A DNA stretch of 10,650 nt from an uncultured Bacteroidales bacterium (GCA_937911235.1 CALDPN010000144.1:1-10650), one strand, 5' to 3'. Positions 1-6,991 are shown, counted from the first letter of the stretch. Numbers and translations: made by a program. Notes: a model not told the origin generated them from the letters alone.

Positions 1-447
1 AGTGGTAAGTACTGTGTGGAAAATTTGAATTTCTTTTACAGAACCTGCTACACCTTGTGCTTCAATGTAGTCACCAGTTTTGATAGGTTTGAAAAGAAGA
101 ATCATTACACCACCTGCAAAGTTTTGTAGGTTACCGCTAAGAGCCATACCAACAGCAACACCTGCAGAAGCAAGTAGAGCTGCAAAAGAAGTAGTTTCAA
201 CACCTAGAGCACCAACAACAGCGATAAGTAATAAAACTGTTAAGGTAACGTTTACTAAACTTTTAACGAAAGATTTAATACCTTCGTCCATGTTTTGGCG
301 TTTGTTCAACGCTTTAGTAACAATCTTTTTAATGAAAGAGATTAATAAACGACCTACTAAAAAGATAAGAATAGCGGCTAAAATGTTTTTGCCGATTTCA
401 ATGCCTGAATCCCAAGCAACGTTTAAATAAGGTTGAAGTTTTTCCAT
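1..447 (-). CDS. mscS: Small-conductance mechanosensitive channel, MscS family (N-terminal part, cut by window edge)
   Basis: Inner-membrane channel that opens under membrane tension to release solutes on hypo-osmotic shock. The 149 visible residues start at an ATG (447-445) and stay open to base 1. Three hydrophobic segments fit TM1 (about 20-40), TM2 (62-82) and the pore-lining TM3 (86-119). TM3 has the Ala/Gly-rich pattern of the family: ASAGVAVGMALSGNLQNFAGG at about 93-113, closely matching the E. coli MscS pore helix. It is followed by the start of the beta domain (FKPIKTGDYIEAQGVAGSV, about 119-137). E. coli MscS is 286 residues, so about half is missing here. It is the last minus-strand gene, 23 nt after the CvfB-like gene, so probably its co-transcribed downstream partner. 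No Shine-Dalgarno is visible; the leader is A/T-rich. The family is firm, the exact paralogue is not. Confidence 0.93.
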   Translation of the reverse strand, partial: MEKLQPYLNVAWDSGIEIGKNILAAILIFLVGRLLISFIKKIVTKALNKRQNMDEGIKSFVKSLVNVTLTVLLLIAVVGALGVETTSFAALLASAGVAVGMALSGNLQNFAGGVMILLFKPIKTGDYIEAQGVAGSVKEIQIFHTVLTT

Positions 448-470
448 TTTTTTAGTTTAAAAATTAATAT

Positions 471-1298
471 TTAGTTTAGCTTTATTCCATTGTCGGTAAG
501 CGAAATAAGGCGTTTTTTATAAAGTTCGCCAACGGCTTTTTTATAAGTTTTTTTACTCATACCGCATACTTCGTAAATTGTTTCAGCAGGAGATTTGTCT
601 GTAGTTGGAAGAAAACCACCAGCTTTTTTTATTAGTTCTAGCAATTTACCAGACTCGCCTGCCACTGCTTCATATCCAGAACGACGAAGACGCACGTCTA
701 TTTTGCCATCTGGGCGAATTTTTGAAATATAAGCAGTAAGAATGTCGCCAATATTTATTTTTGAGAACACCTCATTTTTGTAAATAAGACCTACATAACG
801 CTTATTAATAAGCACTTTGTAGCCAAGGTCGGTTTCTGATGCCACAAGCACGTTTACCTCATCGCCCTCTGAAATTTCAGAAAAATCTTGCTTTTCGGTA
901 TATCTTTCCCATTTTGCAGAGGCAACCACACGTTTGGTTTTATTGTCTAGATAAACATAAACCAACACTTTTTGACCTGTGCGTAGTGAAACTGTTTGCT
1001 CGCTATATGGCACAAGAAGGTCTTTCATTATACCCCACTCTAGAAACGCTCCCACAGATGCTACAGATTTCACTTGCATAAATGCAAAATCTCCCACCAC
1101 AGCAAGAGGCTCGGCAGTAGTAGCGATTGGGCGATCTTCGCCATCGGTATAAACAAATACAGTTAGATAATCACCTATTTGTGCATTATCTGGCACGTAA
1201 CGGTTTGGAAGTAGGATTTCGCCCATTTCCTCGCCATCTAGGTATAGGCCGAATGCTACGCGTTTTACTACTTGAAGTGTGTTGTATGAACCTATCAT
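471..1298 (-). CDS. cvfB: S1-domain RNA-binding protein, CvfB/YitL family
   Basis: 275-residue protein with the layout of the CvfB family (conserved virulence factor B, B. subtilis YitL): tandem S1-type OB folds followed by a C-terminal winged helix. The first OB fold covers about residues 3-62. A clear S1 repeat lies at about 70-130, with the signature GAFLEWGIMKDLLVPYSEQ. A third S1-like unit spans about 144-206 (GDEVNVLV...VGLIYKNEVF...DGKIDVRLRR). The tail at 215-275 (ETIYEVCGMSKKTYKKAVGEL) looks like the winged helix. Family members bind RNA; the cellular target in Bacteroidota is not known to me. The ATG at 1298-1296 comes 19 nt after the prfC stop. That gap is almost all 7-bp repeat, so no normal ribosome binding site is seen. 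mscS follows after 23 nt. The symbol is a family assignment; no virulence role is implied. Confidence 0.88.
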   Translation of the reverse strand: MIGSYNTLQVVKRVAFGLYLDGEEMGEILLPNRYVPDNAQIGDYLTVFVYTDGEDRPIATTAEPLAVVGDFAFMQVKSVASVGAFLEWGIMKDLLVPYSEQTVSLRTGQKVLVYVYLDNKTKRVVASAKWERYTEKQDFSEISEGDEVNVLVASETDLGYKVLINKRYVGLIYKNEVFSKINIGDILTAYISKIRPDGKIDVRLRRSGYEAVAGESGKLLELIKKAGGFLPTTDKSPAETIYEVCGMSKKTYKKAVGELYKKRLISLTDNGIKLN

Positions 1299-1302
1299 AA
1301 CA

Positions 1303-1320
1303 GTTAGGAGTTAGGAGTTA
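1303..1320. repeat. Short tandem array of the heptamer GTTAGGA at the prfC stop / cvfB start
   Basis: Two full copies of GTTAGGA (1303-1309, 1310-1316) plus GTTA (1317-1320). On the transcribed minus strand it reads TAACTCCTAACTCCTAAC. The first TAA is the prfC stop codon and the array ends 4 nt before the cvfB ATG. The same heptamer forms the larger array in front of prfC, so this is a repeat family, not chance sequence. A weak 5-bp hairpin (ggagt/actcc) can form with the end of the prfC coding sequence. Confidence 0.85.
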
Positions 1321-2886
1321 AAACTCCGATGTAAAGTGGAATCTAATATTCTTAAAATCTGCTTGTGCCATTTGAAGGACGTAGTTTGAGTCTGCAAGGA
1401 ACACATCGCGACCTTCTTTATCTTTGGCCATATATTGATATTTACGCTTTTTAAAGTTTTCTAGTTCGGCTGGGTCGTCGCTTTCAATCCAGCATGCTTT
1501 GTAAAGGTTTACAGGTTCCCACTTACATTGAGCGCCGTATTCGTGAAGCAAGCGATATTGGATAACCTCAAATTGAAGTTGACCTACAGTACCGATAATC
1601 TTACGACCATTGAATTGGTTTGTAAATAGCTGAGCAACACCCTCGTCCATAAGTTGGTCAATACCTTTTTGAAGTTGTTTTTGCTTCATTGGGTCGGCAT
1701 TCTCAATGTATTTAAACATTTCTGGAGAGAAGCTAGGTAGACCTTTGAAGTGGATTTCCTCGCCAGAGGTAAGGCTATCGCCAATTTTGAAGTTGCCAGT
1801 ATCTGGAAGACCTACAATATCACCAGCGTATGCTTCATCTACTGTTTCTTTCTTTTGAGCCATGAAACATGTAGGAGCAGAGAATTTCATCATTTTACCA
1901 TGACGAATATGTTTGTAGTTTACGTTTCGTTCAAATTTACCTGAGCAAATCTTAACGAAAGCAATACAACTACGGTGATTTGGGTCCATATTTGCGTGAA
2001 TTTTAAACACAAAACCAGAGAAACCTTTTTCGTAAGGGTCCACTGTGCGTTCAAGAGTTTCAATAGGACGTGGTGATGGAGCTATTTCTACGAAACAATC
2101 TAGAAGTTCCTTCACACCGAAGGTATTTAACGCACTACCAAAGAATACTGGAGCCAAATCGCCCGCAAGGTATTCATTTACATCAAATTCAGAATAAACA
2201 CCTTCTATTAATTCTAGATCTTCACGAAGTTTTGCAGCGTCGGTATCACCAACATAGTTTTCCAAGTCCTCACTATTTAGGTCTATCTCTACAGTTTCTG
2301 TAACTACTTGTTTATTAGGAGTATATAGATTTAAACTTTCTTGGTGAATATTGTAAACGCCCTTGAAACCTACACCACTATTGATAGGCCAACTAAGTGG
2401 ACGCACGCGTATGCCAAGTTCAGACTCAACTTCGTCTAGCAAGTCGAATGGGTCTTTACCCTCGCGGTCCATTTTGTTGATAAACACCATCACAGGGGTT
2501 TTACGCATACGACAAACTTGCATAAGTTTACGAGTTTGTGTTTCCACACCTTTTGCTGAGTCTATCACAATGATAACACTATCCACAGCTGTAAGTGTAC
2601 GGAATGTATCTTCTGCGAAGTCTTGGTGACCAGGGGTATCTAGAATGTTGATTTTGTAATCTTTGTATTCAAAACCCATTACTGAAGTTGCCACAGAAAT
2701 ACCACGTTGTTTTTCAATTTCCATCCAGTCTGATGTGGCGGTCTTCTTAATTTTGTTTGATTTCACAGCACCTGCTATGTGAATAGCACCACCGAAAAGA
2801 AGTAATTTTTCGGTAAGCGTGGTTTTACCCGCATCGGGGTGTGATATAATCGCAAATGTACGGCGTCGTTTTATTTCTTCTTGCAT
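1318..2886 (-). CDS. prfC: Peptide chain release factor 3 (RF3), translational GTPase
   Basis: 522 residues, close to the usual 525-530 of RF3. RF3 is the cytosolic GTPase that helps recycle RF1/RF2 from the ribosome after peptide release. The G-domain motifs are all present: G1 SHPDAGKTT (15-23), switch I with RGIS (61-64), G3 DTPGHQD (83-89) and G4 NKMD (137-140). The N-terminal ISHPDAGKTTLTEKLLLFGG and the segment SDWMEIEKQRGISVATSV separate RF3 from EF-G. A beta-barrel domain and the RF3 C-terminal domain follow (TVGQLQFEVIQYRL near 437-450). The start is the ATG at 2886-2884. It sits just downstream of a 65-bp heptamer repeat region that begins at the stop of the DUF4494 gene, so expression may differ from the genes upstream. 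cvfB follows after 19 nt. No motif is broken. Confidence 0.97.
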   Translation of the reverse strand: MQEEIKRRRTFAIISHPDAGKTTLTEKLLLFGGAIHIAGAVKSNKIKKTATSDWMEIEKQRGISVATSVMGFEYKDYKINILDTPGHQDFAEDTFRTLTAVDSVIIVIDSAKGVETQTRKLMQVCRMRKTPVMVFINKMDREGKDPFDLLDEVESELGIRVRPLSWPINSGVGFKGVYNIHQESLNLYTPNKQVVTETVEIDLNSEDLENYVGDTDAAKLREDLELIEGVYSEFDVNEYLAGDLAPVFFGSALNTFGVKELLDCFVEIAPSPRPIETLERTVDPYEKGFSGFVFKIHANMDPNHRSCIAFVKICSGKFERNVNYKHIRHGKMMKFSAPTCFMAQKKETVDEAYAGDIVGLPDTGNFKIGDSLTSGEEIHFKGLPSFSPEMFKYIENADPMKQKQLQKGIDQLMDEGVAQLFTNQFNGRKIIGTVGQLQFEVIQYRLLHEYGAQCKWEPVNLYKACWIESDDPAELENFKKRKYQYMAKDKEGRDVFLADSNYVLQMAQADFKNIRFHFTSEF

Positions 2887-2895
2887 ATTTTATTA

Positions 2896-2960
2896 GTTAG
2901 GAGTTGGGAGTTAGGAGTTAGGAGTTAGGAGTTAATTCCTCATTCCTAATTCCTAATTTA
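2896..2960. repeat. Heptamer tandem repeat with an opposed arm, forming an imperfect inverted repeat in the DUF4494-prfC spacer
   Basis: The left arm has five copies of GTTAGGA (2896-2930, the second being GTTGGGA) plus GTTA. The right arm (2935-2960) has ATTCCTC, ATTCCTA, ATTCCTA and ATTTA, the complementary orientation of a variant heptamer (TTAGGAA). Centred between 2933 and 2934, bases 2909-2933 face 2934-2958 with 20 Watson-Crick pairs, 4 G-T pairs and 1 mismatch. In the minus-strand mRNA the G-T positions become C-A mismatches, so the hairpin is weaker there. The right edge includes the TAA stop of the DUF4494 gene (2960-2958). No T-run follows on the minus strand, so this is not a standard intrinsic terminator. 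Confidence 0.9.
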
Positions 2961-3392
2961 TTTTACAGTATATGGAAAATAATCTAGTATCGCACTCTCT
3001 GCAATTGACACAATAGTGTAATCGTAAAGAGTATCTTTAAGACCTTCACGAAGACGTGCAAGGGCGGTGTCGATAGTGTCGGCGTGCACAAGCATTAATT
3101 GTGGAGTTTTCTTTTCCACACCTTTTTCTTCGTCTAGAGTGATGATATTGATTTTACAGTTGTACCATCTGTCATATGCATCCACTTCAGAAGTGAAGAT
3201 TTCGATAATTCTAGAACGTTTAATGTTTGTGATGGTGTATTCACCAGAAATATATTGACATAGAGTCTCCAAAATACGAGTTTCTGCTTCTGTATAGGTA
3301 AGAGCATCTACTAAATATGATTCGTTCACTTTTTTTGTTTTTCCGTCGATAGTTTTTTCGTAACGGATTTTACATTCATACCAATTTGCCAT
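2958..3392 (-). CDS. DUF4494 family protein with two internal repeats; function unknown
   Basis: 144-residue soluble, acidic-to-neutral protein without a signal peptide or membrane segment. The N-terminus MANWYECKIRYEK and the whole pattern match the Bacteroidota DUF4494 family, whose function I do not know. Two similar halves are visible. Residues 4-66 (WYECKI...SYLVDALTYTEAETRILETL...YTITNIKRSRIIEIF) and 76-139 (WYNCKI...LMLVHADTIDTALARLREGL...YTIVSIAESAILDYF) align nearly without gaps, each starting with WYxCKI and ending in an aromatic-rich segment. This suggests a duplicated alpha/beta unit. The ATG is at 3392-3390, 6 nt after the stop of the lytic transglycosylase gene, so it is very likely co-transcribed with the par/cell-wall genes. 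Its stop codon lies inside the heptamer repeat. In many relatives a relA/spoT-type gene is expected near this position (from memory), but it is absent here. Confidence 0.88.
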   Translation of the reverse strand: MANWYECKIRYEKTIDGKTKKVNESYLVDALTYTEAETRILETLCQYISGEYTITNIKRSRIIEIFTSEVDAYDRWYNCKINIITLDEEKGVEKKTPQLMLVHADTIDTALARLREGLKDTLYDYTIVSIAESAILDYFPYTVK

Positions 3393-3398
3393 AATATT

Positions 3399-4694
3399 TT
3401 ATCTTACTGGAAGGTTAATTACTTGTCCTATTTTTAATACTTTTAGATTTTTACCTGGATTTGCTTTTTTAATAGCAGAAACAGTAGTTCCTTTCTTCTT
3501 TGCTATATCCCACAAATTATCCCCTGAACGTATTTTATATGTGGTTTGTAGCACCACTGCTGTTTCCATACGTTTAGCATATTTTTCTTTTTCATATGCA
3601 AGGATAGAATCTTTTGCAGAAATAAAATCTACTGCAGATGTATCTGGGAAAACTATGCCACAAGCCTTTTTGTGACCTGGAACTATATCTAGTTTGTATT
3701 GTGGATTTAGCTTTCTAAGCTGCTCCACAGTGATATTCATATTTGCTGAAATCTGTTCAAAGTGCATTCTCTCTGCCACCATTACGGTGTCGATTAATGT
3801 AGGCATATTTACCTGAGAAGGACAGATATTGTACACATCGGTGGCGTATTCCATGGCATAATTCACTGCAATAAACGCAGGAACATATCCACGAGTTTCG
3901 CGAGGTAGATAATTGTAAATTGCCCAATAATCGGTGCCTTTATTTGCACGTTTAATAGCTTTATTCACGTTGCCTGGGCCACAGTTGTATGCCGCAATAA
4001 CCAAAAGCCAATCGTTGTAAATACCATAAAGGTCTTTTAAGTATTTTACAGCCGCTTTTGTAGATTTTATCACGTCGCAACGCTCATCTACAAGGCTATT
4101 TATCTCTAAACCATAAAGTTTACCTGTATAAGGCATAAACTGCCAAAGCCCCATTGCCCCTACTTTAGAACGCGCTGTAGGATTAAGTGCCGACTCAATT
4201 ACTGGCAAGTATTTTAGTTCCACAGGTAGGCCTTCAGCCAAAAGCTCACGCTCAAAAATTGGAAAATAATACTTAGACAGACCTAAAAGTTTTGAAAGAT
4301 TCTTTGGATAACGATGCACGTAAGAATCTATATATGAGCGAACCACTTGGTTGTATGACAGTTCCATCTCTGCTGGTAGCTCAGACATCTTTTTTACATA
4401 TTCCTCTTTTGAAAGAGGTGTCTGTACAGGATTGTGAAAACAAGAATCTGTAAATGTAATATCAGCAAACCAACTAACAAACTTTTCTTCTATAACAGAT
4501 TCAAATGCAGCTCTTTCTAGTGAGTCTACTGTAAGAGTATTAACGTCGGGCATCAGTACGTCGACAAGCTCAGTGACCGACTCAGTGACAGGTTCTGCAA
4601 CCGCCGCATTTTCAACAACTAAACTATCATTTTGAGCATATAAAGCAGCATTAGACAAACCCAACACTGCTAGCAATATAAATAATTTCTTCAT
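3399..4694 (-). CDS. mltD: Exported lytic murein transglycosylase, MltD-like (SLT domain plus LysM)
   Basis: 431 residues. An N-terminal signal peptide is evident (MKKLFILLAVLGLSNAALYA, likely cut after A20); no lipobox cysteine is seen. It should cleave peptidoglycan glycan strands in the periplasm with formation of 1,6-anhydro-muramic acid. The SLT domain (about 155-285) has the catalytic Glu in PVIESALNP (E167), then GAMGLWQFMP (179-188) and AAYNCGPGNV (234-243), all hallmarks of the family. A clear LysM lies at the C-terminus (about 385-429, YKIRSGDNLWDIAKKKGTT...IGQVINLP). A degenerate LysM-like stretch at about 310-350 (FEQISANMNITVEQLRKLNP) may be a second binding unit. The start ATG shares one base with the DUF5683 stop (TAATG), so translation is probably coupled. 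Its link to parAB is conserved in Bacteroidota. The family is sure; the symbol is by similarity. Confidence 0.95.
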   Translation of the reverse strand: MKKLFILLAVLGLSNAALYAQNDSLVVENAAVAEPVTESVTELVDVLMPDVNTLTVDSLERAAFESVIEEKFVSWFADITFTDSCFHNPVQTPLSKEEYVKKMSELPAEMELSYNQVVRSYIDSYVHRYPKNLSKLLGLSKYYFPIFERELLAEGLPVELKYLPVIESALNPTARSKVGAMGLWQFMPYTGKLYGLEINSLVDERCDVIKSTKAAVKYLKDLYGIYNDWLLVIAAYNCGPGNVNKAIKRANKGTDYWAIYNYLPRETRGYVPAFIAVNYAMEYATDVYNICPSQVNMPTLIDTVMVAERMHFEQISANMNITVEQLRKLNPQYKLDIVPGHKKACGIVFPDTSAVDFISAKDSILAYEKEKYAKRMETAVVLQTTYKIRSGDNLWDIAKKKGTTVSAIKKANPGKNLKVLKIGQVINLPVR

Positions 4695-5344
4695 TAAAAT
4701 TTCAATTTACAACTTAGCCCCACAGAAGAATCCTGTTCGTAAGAAGAACTAGCAGGAATAACTGTTGGCAACACCTCTAGCGACAAATCTGGACTAATAT
4801 CGTAGTCAAACATCTGTGCATCTACGTATGCATCTACTATTGTCAACAAATAAAACACAGCTGTGGCTATAATACAAAGGTCTCTGTTTCGTCTATAATT
4901 ATCTAATTTTGTTTTTATTACTTTTGTGTAATAACTTGAATTTGAACTATCGAGCACCACCCCTTCTGGTAATAGATATTGAAAGTAATTTGTGTTAGGA
5001 TCACTATCCATCAAATCAACATAACCCTTTCTATAATCTACATAGAGTTTATCATTCCAAGTGATACCATAGGCTAGTCCTAATGCTCCTGCATAAATAA
5101 TAGGCACTTTCCAATATTGTCTATTATAAATTTGTCCCAATCCTGGCACCACAGCAGCAAGCCATACAGATTTATCTGCATCGGGCTTAAACTGTGTAGT
5201 AGAAACATTTTCTGTTTCTACCACTTTTACTGTATCTGCATAAGAAACTTGGTAAATAGTATCATTTTGCAATGTGGCAGCAGAAACATTTCCCACTACA
5301 ACAAATGCTATAAGGAATAATATGAATGCTAGTCTATTTTTCAA
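4694..5344 (-). CDS. DUF5683 family membrane/exported protein with TTG start
   Basis: 216 residues. A hydrophobic N-terminus looks like a signal peptide (about 1-23, MKNRLAFILFLIAFVVVGNVSA). The conserved DUF5683 core follows: WLAAVVPGLGQIYNRQYWKVPIIY (61-84) leading into a hydrophobic stretch to about 94, and a second hydrophobic segment at about 153-172 (NRDLCIIATAVFYLLTIVDAYVDA). The protein is therefore probably in the inner membrane; its biochemical role is unknown to me. In Bacteroidota the family sits between parB and the MltD-like gene, as here. The start is a TTG (5344-5342) overlapping the parB TGA as TTGA. No in-frame ATG lies within the signal peptide or just upstream, so TTG is the best choice. 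The stop shares a base with the next start. The order suggests a link between segregation and the cell envelope, which is inference. Confidence 0.88.
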   Translation of the reverse strand: MKNRLAFILFLIAFVVVGNVSAATLQNDTIYQVSYADTVKVVETENVSTTQFKPDADKSVWLAAVVPGLGQIYNRQYWKVPIIYAGALGLAYGITWNDKLYVDYRKGYVDLMDSDPNTNYFQYLLPEGVVLDSSNSSYYTKVIKTKLDNYRRNRDLCIIATAVFYLLTIVDAYVDAQMFDYDISPDLSLEVLPTVIPASSSYEQDSSVGLSCKLKF

Positions 5345-6210
5345 TTTTTTATAGAATCTATCACCATTAAAATGTTTTCAAGTTCTTCGTCAGAAGAGAA
5401 AACAAGAGATATTTTACCTTTTCCCTTTTCGTTTCTATCCACTTTTACTTTTGCACCGAAGATATTTGAAAGACGATCGGCAATTTGTGAATATGCCTTT
5501 TGAAGTTCTGGGTCGGCAGGTTTGCTGGCAGGTTTTTCTTCATTTAAACTTCTTACTAACTCCTCTACTTTTCTCACAGAATAACCCTTTGCCACTACTT
5601 CTTCGTATAGCTTAATCATCTTGGTTGGGTCTTGCACATTAATTAATGCACGAGCGTGTCCCATATCAATTTCTTTTTTGGTAAGACCAAGTTGAATTTC
5701 TGCAGGAAGTTTTAAAAGACGAAGATAATTTGCCACAGTAGCACGCTTTTTACCCACTCTTTCACTAAGTTTTTCTTGAGTAAATTTGTATTCGTCTAAA
5801 AGACGTTGGTATGTAAGAGCAATTTCAATGGCATTAAGGTCTTCACGTTGGATATTTTCCACCAACGCCATCTCCATCATTGTTTCGTCAGAAACACGTT
5901 TAATATATGCAGGGATTTTGGTAAGACCAGCTAGTTTAGACGCTCTGTAGCGACGTTCACCAGCAATAATCATATATTTGTCTGGTTCTATTTCACGAAT
6001 GGTAATAGGTTGAACTACACCCAATTCGGCAATAGACGCAGCAAGTTCTTGAAGTGCTTCTTCGTTGAAATTGGTACGAGGTTGGTCTGGATTTGCCTCT
6101 ATTTTAGAAAGTTCCACCTCGTCTATTAGCGAAGACCCACTAGTTTGAACTGTTGGTTGAATATCTATTAAGGCACCTAAGCCTCTTCCTAATGCAGATT
6201 TCTTTTCCAT
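5341..6210 (-). CDS. parB: Chromosome-partitioning protein ParB (CTP-dependent parS clamp)
   Basis: 289 residues, normal for a chromosomal ParB/Spo0J. It binds parS sites, loads as a CTP-dependent sliding clamp and works with ParA to segregate origins. The N-terminal peptide KKSALGRGLGALI (3-15) is the ParA-stimulating motif. The CTP-binding domain shows NPDQPR (40-45), GERRYRAS (84-91) and ENIQRE (118-123). The helix-turn-helix region follows at about 144-169 (TQEKLSERVGKKRATVANYLRLLKLP). The C-terminal dimerisation domain covers about 225-289. The ATG at 6210-6208 shares a base with the parA stop (TAATG), and the gene ends in TGA inside the TTG start of the next gene, giving tight coupling on both sides. 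A parS-like palindrome lies within the gene at codons 105-110. Confidence 0.97.
   Translation of the reverse strand: MEKKSALGRGLGALIDIQPTVQTSGSSLIDEVELSKIEANPDQPRTNFNEEALQELAASIAELGVVQPITIREIEPDKYMIIAGERRYRASKLAGLTKIPAYIKRVSDETMMEMALVENIQREDLNAIEIALTYQRLLDEYKFTQEKLSERVGKKRATVANYLRLLKLPAEIQLGLTKKEIDMGHARALINVQDPTKMIKLYEEVVAKGYSVRKVEELVRSLNEEKPASKPADPELQKAYSQIADRLSNIFGAKVKVDRNEKGKGKISLVFSSDEELENILMVIDSIKN
5881..5896. other. parS-like palindrome inside parB (degenerate core)
   Basis: TGTTTCGTCAGAAACA has both 6-bp arms of the widespread parS consensus TGTTTCACGTGAAACA (12 of 16 positions), but the central ACGT is replaced by GTCA. ParB normally needs the CACGTG core, so function is doubtful. 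The position, inside parB, recalls the B. subtilis parS within spo0J. It encodes the ordinary ParB residues RVSDET, so codon constraint alone could produce it. Confidence 0.25.
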
Positions 6211-6974
6211 TAATTGTTTTTATTTATAACTTCTTGAGCTAATGATAAATAGTTTTTAGCTCCTGTAGATTCAGCATCATACAGAAGCACAGGCACACCG
6301 TGACTAGGAGATTCACTAAGTCTAATATTTCTTTGAATAACGGTTTTAAACACCATATCTTGGAAGTGTTGTTTCACTTCGTCGTATACTTGACGTGCAA
6401 GACGAAGACGAGAATCGTACATAGTAAGAAGGAAACCTTCAATTTCAAGAGCTGGATTTAATCTACCTTTAATAATTTTGATAGTAACAAGTAGCTTTGA
6501 GATACCTTCTAGCGCATAATATTCTGCTTGTACAGGTATAATCACAGAGTCTGCTGCAGTTAAGCAGTTTACTGTAATAAGACCAAGTGAAGGAGAGCAG
6601 TCTATTAAGATATAGTCATATTTGTCTTTTTGTGAAGCCAGAATGTTTTTAAGATACTCTTCTCTGTTTTCTAATTTCAACATTTCTATTTCCGCCCCTA
6701 CAAGGTCGATGTGAGAAGGTATAATATCTAGATTTTCTATCTCAGTTTTCTTAATAGCCTTTTCTACAGGCAAATTATTAATCAAACATTCGTAAATACT
6801 TTCTTTTATGCTAGTAATATCAATGTTTAAACCAGAAGAAGCATTGGCTTGAGGATCTGCATCTACTAACAATACTTTTTTATCCATTACTGCAAGTGAA
6901 GCAGCTAGGTTTACTGCGGTAGTTGTTTTTCCCACACCACCCTTTTGATTGGCTAATGCTATAATTTTTCCCAT
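6210..6974 (-). CDS. parA: Chromosome-partitioning ATPase ParA (Soj-type)
   Basis: 254 residues, the size of short chromosomal ParA/Soj proteins without an N-terminal HTH. It is a deviant Walker-type ATPase that forms DNA-bound dimers with ATP and is stimulated by ParB. The deviant Walker A is KGGVGKTTT (11-19), with signature Lys at 11 and P-loop Lys at 16. The A' motif is DADPQ (38-42) and Walker B is ILIDCSPSLG (122-131). The later segments QRNIRLSESPSHGVPVLLYD and GAKNYLSLAQEV are typical of the family. The ATG (6974-6972) is the first gene of the minus-strand block, just downstream of a candidate TACTTTTG -7 box. parB follows with a one-base overlap. Because the protein lacks an HTH, autoregulation by direct operator binding is not indicated by the sequence. 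Confidence 0.97.
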   Translation of the reverse strand: MGKIIALANQKGGVGKTTTAVNLAASLAVMDKKVLLVDADPQANASSGLNIDITSIKESIYECLINNLPVEKAIKKTEIENLDIIPSHIDLVGAEIEMLKLENREEYLKNILASQKDKYDYILIDCSPSLGLITVNCLTAADSVIIPVQAEYYALEGISKLLVTIKIIKGRLNPALEIEGFLLTMYDSRLRLARQVYDEVKQHFQDMVFKTVIQRNIRLSESPSHGVPVLLYDAESTGAKNYLSLAQEVINKNN

Positions 6975-6991
6975 ACTACAAAATATTTTTG

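Noticed and set aside
80..430. Open frame of 116 codons on the plus strand at the left edge
   Set aside because: It lies antisense to the MscS channel gene, whose protein is clearly recognisable; the plus-strand product has no family features.
2896..2960. The heptamer array as a telomere-like or CRISPR-like repeat
   Set aside because: Units are directly adjacent with no spacers, and the array is internal to a chromosome-type gene string, so neither reading holds.
2896..2960. The inverted repeat as an intrinsic terminator of the par operon
   Set aside because: The minus-strand sequence after the stem has no T-run, and the stem carries regular C-A mismatches in the mRNA.
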